Assembly (NCBI GenBank): GCA_003354225.1
Contig: PIVH01000255.1
Span: 1 to 6,659 of the forward strand
Length of the DNA stretch: 6,659 bases
Source of the DNA: Globobulimina sp.
Taxonomy: Eukaryota > Foraminifera > Rotaliida
Reading direction: 5' to 3'
The position numbers and the translations under genes were made by a program. The notes under the pieces were generated by a model. That model did not search any database and was not told the DNA's origin. It saw nothing but the letters and a program-made list of their open reading frames with translations. This document shows, piece after piece, positions 1-6,374 of this stretch. How positions within the stretch are numbered: the stretch's first letter is position 1; the number at the start of each line of letters is the position of its first letter.

Positions 1-240
1 TTGTTAATTGAAGAAAAACCTGAAAAAATTAATAATTGCAATATAAACAAGAATAATGCCGATGAGAAATACAATGTAATCTCAAATTTTATCAAATTCA
101 AAAATAATAAAAGAAAACAAGAATACGATAATATGGTGGAATGTAAGATGCTCATTCAAAATGTATTGGAAACACATGTAAAATATTGCAATCACACAAT
201 AAATGCTAAATTAATATGTCATTGGAATCCCATGAGTTAG
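1..240 (+). CDS. Partial repeat-encoded ORF, C-terminal end (unknown protein)
   Basis: A frame open from the first base to a TAG at 238-240, with no ATG at its start, so it is either the tail of a longer reading frame cut by the window edge or chance. The translation (79 codons) is rich in Asn, Lys and Ile and ends in a Cys/His-containing stretch (NCNH..., then ICHWNPMS). The same frame is open in the right-hand copy, and the 45-base length difference between copies is a whole number of codons. Both silent (CAA/CAG, TAC/TAT) and replacement changes (E/K, E/Q, M/I) separate the copies, so selection is not demonstrated. I recognise no family. Confidence 0.3.
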   Translation: MLIEEKPEKINNCNINKNNADEKYNVISNFIKFKNNKRKQEYDNMVECKMLIQNVLETHVKYCNHTINAKLICHWNPMS

Positions 241-289
241 ATATTCGTTGCATAAATATATATATCACTTATAGCTATATTGCGCTTTT
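1..289 (+). repeat. Left copy of the long terminal inverted repeat
   Basis: Positions 1-272 match the reverse complement of 6343-6659. The first 119 bases are identical; beyond that there are scattered substitutions and a 45-base stretch present only in the right copy. A further homologous block (273-289) pairs with 6300-6316 after an extra piece of about 26 bases in the right copy. The divergence outside the first 119 bases shows these are two real, separate repeat copies and not one sequence assembled twice. The repeat holds an open reading frame and an AT-rich tail with a tandem TA run. It could be a transposon end or the 3' end of a multicopy gene. The repeat probably continues beyond the window. 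Confidence 0.9.
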
Positions 290-549
290 AATATCATTTT
301 TTACATGAACCACTGCAGTCACAATTATTGAGCTAATTTATTGTGGTGAGCGATCACCTCCAAAAGTTGAAGTCCGATCGCCACAATGAAAATTAGCTCA
401 ATAGTTGTGACTGCAGTGGCTCACCACAATAATTATGGATATGTTAAGATGAAATTATGCGAACTATGTGAGTTCAGCTGCAGGTGACCGTACAGAGGAT
501 GATGATCAAACAAAAACAGGGTATATTATTTACATAAAAAATTAATAAC
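241..549. other. Intergenic stretch between left repeat ORF and esterase 3' end
   Basis: Contains the tail of the terminal repeat (to 289), the foldback element (310-432), and about 115 bases of unremarkable sequence downstream of the esterase stop. I see no gene, tRNA or clear AATAAA on the minus strand for the esterase; taaataat-like motifs near 525-535 are only weak candidates. Confidence 0.5.
310..432 (+). repeat. Foldback (MITE-like) element, left copy, with two overlapping inverted repeats
   Basis: Arm 310-339 pairs with 390-419 (30 bases, one mismatch; it contains the PstI-type palindrome ctgcag). A second pair, 338-351 with 419-432 (ttattgtggtgagc), is perfect over 14 bases and is staggered against the first. 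The central part also pairs (350-355 gcgatc with 376-381 gatcgc) around a loop of about 20 bases. No protein is encoded. A second copy, 94 bases and about 95% identical, lies at 6162-6255. I saw no clear target-site duplication. A structured RNA is a less likely alternative. Confidence 0.8.
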
Positions 550-3087
550 TTATGGATGTCCAAACGTGATATACCATGGGTCTCCTAAATTGTCATCCCA
601 CCATTTCATTTTTTTAAAATCCTCAACATTTGCCATTTTCTTTAAAATTCCTTTATATTGATCTTGAGAAACTGGCGAATCAGGTTTCCGATACCAAAAT
701 TTAAATATTTCTTTATTTTCATGATATTTCTTCCATCCATTTTGAGGATCACCTGTTTTTGCAAAATTTGTCCAAAATGTTTGTACCGCCTCAATTAATT
801 TCTTCTCCTCATCGCTATAATGATTAAATGCAACATCTTTAATTTTGTACGATTCGAGTTTTGCATAAAACACAAATGGTAATTCGGTGCCATGGCACGA
901 TGCCTCATCATTCACACAACCTTCTCTGGCCAACGCAGGGTACACCGGATTGCTCTGTGCGTCCTGGCTATGCGTATACAGCGCCGCCACATCAAACTGA
1001 TACAAATACACATTATTTTTTATTAATTTCTCCCCCGCCAAATATACGGGCAAATTAAACAAAATCGACTCCACTATTTTCTCCAATTTATCCCTACAAT
1101 CCATTTCTTGCACTCCTTTGCGATATTTTTCATATTTGCCCATCATTTTATTTTCGATTTCCAATGCTTTGGCTTCTTCCTTTGTAGGACAATCCCAATC
1201 AGTTTTAGTGCCAAATATTTTCTGTTTCAATTTAGAAAAGGTGCTCCCAGAAAGAATGTCATTTTTCTCTCCCAATAAGCCATAAACCACACAATTATAA
1301 GTCAACCGCGGCGAGCAATACTTTCTATGCCCACCATAGGCAAAAAACGCGTTGAATTGCTCATTACAAACATTTTGCATTTGGCGTTCAGCAATCATCA
1401 ATTTCCACGTTTGTAACCATACACCGCCTTTCACCGGATGCGGCAATGCAGAATAAATAAACACTGTGGCTTCGTCTTCAGTGACACCCATAATTACATC
1501 AATATCCTTCCTCACCATATCATGGCGCACTGCGGAATACGGCTGATGTTTAATCATAACTCCATCAATGGTTGGCGTCATCGGTTCCATTGCATGATAA
1601 ACAGCGGTCGGTACGCTGCCTGCTCCTAAATCAGCCTCCATAGTCCACGAAGCTTCGCCAATGCCGAACGAAGGCAGAGCTCTCAGACATTCTTCGATGG
1701 AACGACTGGAATATTTATATGAAAAATGTAACGTGCCCGTACTTTTTCGGCGTTTGAGAAACTTTGTGATTCGCCAGATATCAATTCTTTTTTCGCCGTT
1801 ATGATGATCTAATTTTATTTTAGGTGTACTGCCTAAAAATACGCCTTTATTGGCAGCAGCTGCATCTTTCGAGTGTTTATCATAAACTTTAAATTGAATA
1901 AATTCAATGTATTGACAGATTGGGAAGACGTTATCCTGCGTATAAACTGGGTTCCTGTTATCTGCCATCCACGGCGTCATACCAACAATATATATACGAA
2001 TATTCTTTCTTTGTTGCTGGATTCTTAATAAATGCAATTACTTCGACCTGTGGATCTGGATCAGATTTTTCTGTCGTAAATCCGCCTCCTTTTTGCACAT
2101 TTTTTAGGGAATGTACAGTTATTTTAATATTAAAACAGTCAGTGTTTGCACAAAAGCTGTCAGTGAATGCTGCCCATGTCGTGGGTGTCCGGTATGGTAT
2201 TCCAATGGGCGCAGACTGTGATATTACGCGATGCAATAATCCGTTGGTGGAGTCGTCACTCATTAATGTTAACACAAACTGTGCGCCGGCTGTACATTTA
2301 TATTTTGCTTATTTCAGTAAATGCAAACTTGTCAAGCAAACGTAGAAGAAATGAAGACCTGATTCGCCAAATACTGTGACTCTATTCTTATCGCCATGGA
2401 AATAAGCAATATTATCTTGTATCCATTGCAATGCCATCTTAATATCCATATAATTTTGATTGCCTTTAATGTCGCTGGAGCCGCCAATATATAATGAACC
2501 AAATATATCTAAACGATAACTGACTGTTATTACCATCACGTCTTTTGTAGCTAATTCGGATCCATCATCTGGTTAATATATAGAAACATAAATAGTACAT
2601 TGAGGAGAAATGATGCTTAACATATATCAGCCGCAGAATATCCCCATCTAAAATTGCCACCGTGAAACCATACCATTATTGGAACATTGTCATCATTGTT
2701 TGGTCAAAAGATATTCAAATATAAACAATCTTCGCTTTGGGAAACTCCCGCATATTCTGGAGAATCGAAATCGTAATCCGGAGTTCTGTAAACACGCTGA
2801 CCTTTCAAACTTTGTAAACACCCATTTCGTTTTTGGGTTGCATCCCATGTCGGACCTTCAAATTCTGGATCCACGTCAGTAAACTCCGTCATTTCTACAG
2901 GATATTTAAATCGTAATTCGTTTATTGGTGGTTTAGCAAAAGGAATCCCGTAACAATTCACTACATTCTCGGTGTGGGAATCTGTCGTTGCTTTCACATT
3001 GCATTCAACATCTGCCCCTAACGAAGTCGTGTATGTTTTTGCAGCTCCTAATGAAGTCAAAAACAGATACAATGCTACAAGTGACAT
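550..3087 (-). CDS. Secreted type-B carboxylesterase (cholinesterase-like) with inserted C2-like domain; in-frame TGA and frame break
   Basis: An alpha/beta hydrolase that would cleave carboxylic esters outside the cell or in the secretory pathway. Exons on the minus strand: 3087-2622, 2568-2359, then 2289 to 550 with one unresolved frame break near 1962-2037; about 796 codons. It starts with a signal peptide (MSLVALYLFLTSLGAA), then family motifs GIPFAKPP, EDCLYLNIF, the oxyanion loop HGGNF (about 142-146), the nucleophile elbow GESAG (Ser225, split by an intron), the acid in EDEATVF (Glu490) and the His in CHGTELPFVF (His683). Residues about 279-411 look like a C2 domain placed between TDC and SIEECLRALP, which are normally a few residues apart. 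Codon 128 is TGA. It is longer than usual for the family (about 550-600 residues) mainly because of the insert. Family assignment is firm; whether the gene is functional is not. It ends in TAA and diverges from the small membrane-protein gene. Confidence 0.85.
1708..2131 (-). other. C2-like domain inserted in the esterase
   Basis: The inserted segment reads like a whole C2 sandwich in order: first strand IKITVHSLKNV, the SDPDPQVEV loop-plus-strand (compare SDPYVxV), NRNPVYTQDNVFPI (compare NPVWNExFxF), FKVYDKHSKD (compare VxDxDxxxxD), VFLGSTPKIKL (compare FLGxxxIxL) and the closing strand STGTLHFSYKY. Asp302, Asp304, Asp354 and Asp359 sit where calcium-binding loops lie, but the full ligand set is not clearly present. 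Assigned by pattern only; a search with this segment against C2 profiles would decide. Confidence 0.65.
1962..2037 (-). other. Frame break within the C2-like segment
   Basis: The upstream frame (ending at a TAA overlapping 1958-1960) and the downstream frame (open from 2037 to 550) overlap here and differ by one position; both carry C2-like sequence. Possible causes: a 25-base intron at 1962-1986 (gttggt...ggcag, phase 1 like the other introns, joining IYY to NRNPVY), another 25-base GT-AG candidate at about 2022-2046, loss of one TA unit in the tatatata run near 1988-1996, or a base error. I cannot choose among them. Confidence 0.6.
2290..2358 (-). other. Esterase intron 2 (69 bases), splitting the nucleophile elbow
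   Basis: Begins gtcttc (a weak donor) and ends gtacag on the minus strand. Splicing joins GAATCAG to CCGGCGCAC and makes GESAGA, the universally conserved catalytic-serine motif of the family, which fixes both boundaries. Phase 1. Confidence 0.85.
2569..2621 (-). other. Esterase intron 1 (53 bases)
   Basis: Begins gttaag and ends accag on the minus strand. Removing it joins GCGGCTGATATAT to ATGATGGATCC and restores the family pattern ...DIYDGSELA. Without splicing the frame reaches a stop at once. Phase 1. Confidence 0.85.
2704..2706 (-). other. In-frame TGA, esterase codon 128
   Basis: The frame reads EDCLYLNIF, TGA, PNNDDNVPIMVWFHGG: homology continues in the same frame on both sides, and no GT-AG pair can remove the codon without losing conserved residues. 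The position is variable in the family, and Arg (CGA, one C-to-T change away) would fit. The following base is C, a context that favours readthrough. Confidence 0.9.
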
Positions 3088-3138
3088 TTAAGTTGGAGTT
3101 GCACTAAAACTGTAAAAAATATTAAAATACCGCAGCGG
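3088..3138. promoter_or_regulatory. Shared divergent promoter, esterase / small membrane protein
   Basis: 51 bases separate the esterase ATG (minus strand) from the first candidate ATG of the plus-strand gene. The stretch is AT-rich (gtaaaaaatattaaaatac) with no certain TATA box. It must hold at least part of both 5' leaders if both start codons are right, so the core promoter elements probably extend into the genes. Confidence 0.4.
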
Positions 3139-3397
3139 ATGGAACACATGGATTGGTTTTGGGGAAGAGTCAGTGGATGTAATTGAAAAATATGTTGAAA
3201 AGGGCATGGAAGAGTTATCTAAACGTTCCGTTTATGTATATGCTGCACCGATATTAATTATGATTGGCGCACAGCAATTGTTAGCATTCAGTAGTACGTT
3301 GCCAGGTCATTGGGGTATTGTAATTATGACTCATTCAGGAATCGTAATCTTTGTTGCAACATTGTTTGGTGCTTATCATTTTGGTCATTTGCTTTGA
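3139..3397 (+). CDS. Small two-helix membrane protein (unknown), start region unresolved
   Basis: The clear part is an open frame from 3173 to the TGA at 3395-3397. It begins with an amphipathic charged helix (DVIEKYVEKGMEELSKR), followed by a hydrophobic segment YVYAAPILIMIGAQQLLAF and a second, GIVIMTHSGIVIFVATLFGA, ending HFGHLL. This frame has no ATG before 3206, where a start would give about 63 residues. A better-placed ATG at 3139 (gcggATGG context) reads MEHMDWFWGRVSG in the neighbouring frame and would need a one-base shift or a very short intron (a gtcag...aaag candidate of 34 bases exists, with a poor acceptor). Two membrane passes suggest an organelle or endomembrane protein. I do not recognise the family; plausible coding, uncertain 5' end. 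Confidence 0.5.
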
Positions 3398-3570
3398 TCC
3401 AATCTGAGTTATCTGACGACTTACAATTAAGTTGTGTATTGTTATTTGAAATTTTTAATGTTAATAATCATTTACTTATTTCTGTTCACATGTTTTAACT
3501 GTCACAAAGATGTTACATTTCTGAGATTCGTGCATGAAGTTTATAATAAACACGAATAATTAAAATTAAG
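3398..3570. other. Convergent intergenic region with a candidate polyadenylation signal
   Basis: 173 bases between the ends of two convergent genes. A plus-strand AATAAA at 3545-3550 could serve the small membrane-protein gene, about 150 bases after its stop and about 20 bases before the end of the opposing coding region, so the two 3' UTRs probably overlap. No gene is seen. Confidence 0.4.
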
Positions 3571-4665
3571 TTAAATCAGCTGACACAGCGTCTGCTGTTT
3601 AAAAGAGTCTTTAATTGATGTTGGTATCCAATAAATGACTTTATTTTTGCCACTCATCAATGTCAATGTGTATTGTGCTATCTCTTCATGTTTAGCAGCC
3701 AAATAATCACAAAAATCATCATATTTCTTCACTGGTTTCCCGTTCAATCTCCTCTTTGCAAACGATTTTGGAAACACACAACATGGCAACACTGCAAATG
3801 GTTTCTTATATTTCAACGCAAAATCAATAATAAACTCAGTGGCGTAATCTGGATGCATTCCAATTATAACACAGCAGTTCTTCATTAAGTCCATCATCTT
3901 CAAACAATCATTTTTTATCTGTTTTTTAATTAATCCATCACTCTCCATCTCCGATAGTTTTATATCTCCTTTTTGCTTCTCATTATTATCCATTTCATCG
4001 TCATTAAATTTTTTAAATTGTTTCAATTGATAAGCGATCAAATCATCCAATTTGGCATTGTCTATATTGCCATCATAATAATAATTATCCAAGAAATGAA
4101 TTAATTTTTCATCAAAAAACAACTTTAAATGCTGCGGTGTTATTTGTTGGTCACTGCGATTCAAACATTGTTGCAATGTGCAATCCACATATCTTTCAAC
4201 AATCAGCTGATTCCGATGCAAATATCCTCCTTTCATAGCTCGTGTACATCTTTTTAGATTCAAATGTTTTCGCGGATCACATACTGTCGATTTGATACCA
4301 TTGAGGTTCATAAACTCAAAGGCCAACACTCCTTTACCTCCCGCTATGTCCAAAATGCCATATTCTGAGAACTGCCCTAATAAATCCCTCCCAAAAGTAT
4401 CCAATAACCAATGCCGAAAAATCGATTCTTTCTTTGTTCGCTTTTTTTTACCCCAATGCTTTTTTGAACCAACAGTGATTTGCTTATTTTTTTCATTGTT
4501 TTGTCGTAAAAATTCCTTTCTCACTTGTTGAGAGGTTTGCGTTGCAAATAAGGATTTTGGATGCTTTAATTTACACTTATCTCCATACAGACATTTACCA
4601 CGTAACCACCAACGACACACATCTGATGTTATCGGTTGTTTACGGTTGTTGCAGATGTTTGCCAT
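3571..4665 (-). CDS. CCCH zinc-finger protein with SAM-dependent methyltransferase-like domain
   Basis: 364 residues, intron-free. N-terminal CCCH finger C17-x7-C25-x5-C31-x3-H35 (VCRWWLRGKCLYGDKCKLKH), typical of RNA-binding fingers, then a basic linker (GKKKRTKKE, about 72-80). From about residue 82 comes a Rossmann-type domain with motif I ILDIAGGKGVLAFEF (104-118) and an acidic post-motif TVCDPR (127-132). Residues about 200-250 are a hydrophilic low-complexity insert. The C-terminal half has IIGMHPD (267-273) and VLPCCVFPKSF (292-302), matching what I recall of uncharacterised fungal and protist methyltransferase-like proteins. Likely methylates RNA or an RNA-associated target, but the substrate is unknown and the role is inferred from finger plus fold. 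The ATG at 4665 (tccATGG) is the first in frame and keeps the finger whole. Ends in TAA. Confidence 0.8.
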   Translation of the reverse strand: MANICNNRKQPITSDVCRWWLRGKCLYGDKCKLKHPKSLFATQTSQQVRKEFLRQNNEKNKQITVGSKKHWGKKKRTKKESIFRHWLLDTFGRDLLGQFSEYGILDIAGGKGVLAFEFMNLNGIKSTVCDPRKHLNLKRCTRAMKGGYLHRNQLIVERYVDCTLQQCLNRSDQQITPQHLKLFFDEKLIHFLDNYYYDGNIDNAKLDDLIAYQLKQFKKFNDDEMDNNEKQKGDIKLSEMESDGLIKKQIKNDCLKMMDLMKNCCVIIGMHPDYATEFIIDFALKYKKPFAVLPCCVFPKSFAKRRLNGKPVKKYDDFCDYLAAKHEEIAQYTLTLMSGKNKVIYWIPTSIKDSFKQQTLCQLI

Positions 4666-4694
4666 GGACCTAATTCAAGAAAACTATTAAAATC
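4666..4694. promoter_or_regulatory. 29-base divergent start-to-start region, methyltransferase / YHYH gene
   Basis: Only 29 AT-rich bases lie between the two opposed ATG codons. Both starts are supported: the left by the intact CCCH finger downstream, the right by a signal peptide and an intron that joins correctly. Transcription of each gene must begin within this gap or inside the other gene. Confidence 0.5.
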
Positions 4695-6046
4695 ATGCTT
4701 CACTTGATTGTATTAAGTATATTTTTATGTCGTAGAATATTTGGACAAACACCCTGTGATATTGATGGTTATTCCGCATCATACACTGAGACACTCATTG
4801 GAGATCAACGGCATATACTAACAAGCGGATGTCCGAATCATGGTTAAGTTCGTTGAAACATTCGATCAACCAAATTGAAATTATAATATTATATTTAGAT
4901 TCTACATGTCTCGGCAAACCAGCAGTCTGCTCAAATAACGGAGTATCATTACAAATAACAGATGCGGTTGAATTCCCAAAAGATATTAACATCTCCGCCT
5001 ATCCATGCATCAGTGCTGTTGCTGGTGGAGTCAATACAACCTGTTTCGGAGGAGCTATTGGCATAATGTTAAACGGCGTACCTCTCTTTTCTCAAACAGC
5101 GGGAGGCATTGATTGCGAAGACGCAATTTTAGCTGAATTCACTGCATTTAACCAATGCGGAGGCCATGCAACTGGTTCTGGTCAGTTTCATTACCACGTT
5201 GGGAGATCAATTGGGACCACTAACCAATATTTACAACATTCACCGCAAATTGGTTGGTCCTTTGATGGTTTCCCTGTGTATGGTCCTCATGGATTGAATG
5301 GTGAATATATTTATAAATGCAGTTATCACAGATCCAACCAATCAGATTGTTTAGATCCTTGCAATGGACATATGCAACATATTACTGATGGATTTAAATA
5401 TCATTATCATGTCACAGGACCAATGGGAGATTTACAAGGTGATATAAAAAGAGATCCGCTATCTCCAGTTCCCGGCGAAACAATGTTTCCATACACTATC
5501 GGATGCTTTAAAGGCATACCAACCAATGGCTGGAAAGCAATATTTCGTAAAGTTGAGTGCGCTATGAATGGAATAACAGATGATTATGTTCCTCAGATTA
5601 CCGACGGTGTTACAATTGTGTATCCACAACTTGTTATTGCACAAACTCCAACCACTTTATTTGCAATATCTACAGCTTCACCACCCAGTGTTATATCCAC
5701 TGTTACATCAATTTCTGCATATAATAGTACTTTCGAATATGTCCCAGCAATAGTTCCTGAATTGGAAAGAGATGAAAAAGTACATTTATTGATTTATGGT
5801 GCTGTGGGTACGGCGTGTGCTATTTTTGTGATTGCGGCAGTTTTGTGTATTAAATGTAGGGAAAAGAAAGTTGTTGAATATTCAGCGGCTGATTCCCATC
5901 CAGAGTTACAAATGGCGGATAATGCGTATACTGCTGATAGTGAGCAACAAAATATTCCTCCGCAAGGAAATACACTCAAAGCAACAAACAAAGGACATCA
6001 TATTCCGTCTACGTCAGGTGGTGACTGTGGTGTTTGTGTGAATTAA
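4695..6046 (+). CDS. YHYH-domain type I membrane protein
   Basis: Exons 4695-4842 and 4899-6046, 431 residues. Signal peptide (MLHLIVLSIFLCRRIFGQ, 1-18), then a Cys-rich ectodomain carrying the YHYH signature: FHYHVG (146-151), IGWSFDGFPVYGP (about 167-179), YKCSYH and DCLDPCNGH, and KYHYHVTGPMG (216-226). A Ser/Thr/Pro-rich stalk (about 297-330) precedes one membrane helix (about 344-366: HLLIYGAVGTACAIFVIAAV), a basic stop-transfer (KCREKK) and a cytoplasmic tail of about 60 residues with Tyr at about 377 and 393. YHYH domains are known mainly from marine microbes and some eukaryotes and have no established biochemical function. The paired His motifs suggest metal binding (inference). The many Cys suggest disulfides, fitting an extracellular location. 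Ends in TAA. Confidence 0.85.
4843..4898 (+). other. YHYH gene intron (56 bases)
   Basis: Starts gttaag and ends atttag. Splicing joins CCGAATCATG to ATTCTACATG, giving CPNHDSTCLGKPA in one frame and connecting the signal peptide to the ectodomain. Unspliced, the frame stops immediately at TAA. Phase 1, with the same gttaag donor as esterase intron 1. Confidence 0.85.
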
Positions 6047-6374
6047 AACTAGTTGTGCCGAATTGTATTTTCAATTTTTTTAAGGTGTTTTGGATTGGTT
6101 GTTGCTAATGAATAATATCTCTTAATCTTGGTCGCCGTTTTTAGGTCATTTGATTTGATATTTATTGAGCTAATTTATTGTGGTGAGTGATTAACTCCAA
6201 AAGTTGAAGTCCGATCACCACAATGAAAATTAGCTCAATAGTTGTGACTGAAGTGTGTAATTGGGTTGGAAATAATGCCACTGAATCAACCAACGTAAAA
6301 AAAACGCAACATAGCTACTTCAAAACAAAGCCAGAAGCCAAGATAAGTGATATATATATTTATGCAACGAATAT
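6047..6374. other. Intergenic stretch after the YHYH gene
   Basis: Holds the YHYH 3' UTR (a weak aatgaataat polyadenylation-like motif near 6108-6117), the right foldback element (6162-6255), about 44 bases of unique sequence, and the inner part of the right terminal repeat from 6300. I see no gene or RNA gene. Confidence 0.5.
6162..6255 (+). repeat. Foldback (MITE-like) element, right copy
   Basis: Aligns without gaps to 325-418 of the left copy, with five differences by eye, in the same orientation, while the surrounding terminal repeats are inverted. It lacks the left copy's outermost second arm (419-432), and its own outer arm is degraded (gaagtg instead of gcagtg). Two of the five changes are CG to TG or CA, as expected of CpG decay, and one pair of changes preserves base pairing in the stem. 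Confidence 0.75.

Noticed and set aside
310-432. CRISPR array, tRNA or riboswitch
   Set aside because: There is one palindromic unit without spacers, no cloverleaf or CCA-type ends, and the copy at 6162 points to a dispersed repeat.
1962-1986. The 25-base stretch called as a definite intron
   Set aside because: It repairs the frame and matches phase 1, but its length is far below the other introns, and two other explanations fit as well.
1920-2345. 141-codon plus-strand frame opposite the C2/esterase exon
   Set aside because: It is antisense to sequence with clear esterase and C2 similarity, and shows no recognisable motifs of its own.
2704-2706. Genetic code with TGA as Trp
   Set aside because: All other Trp codons in the window's genes (over 20) are TGG, which is unlikely in AT-rich DNA if TGA were a Trp codon.
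4829-4898. ATG at 4829 as the start of the YHYH gene
   Set aside because: It would translate the intron and lose the signal peptide. The ATG at 4695 plus a 56-base GT-AG intron gives a coherent secreted protein.
4795-4992. 65-codon minus-strand frame over the YHYH exon junction
   Set aside because: It is a shadow of the YHYH gene and crosses the intron, with no motifs.
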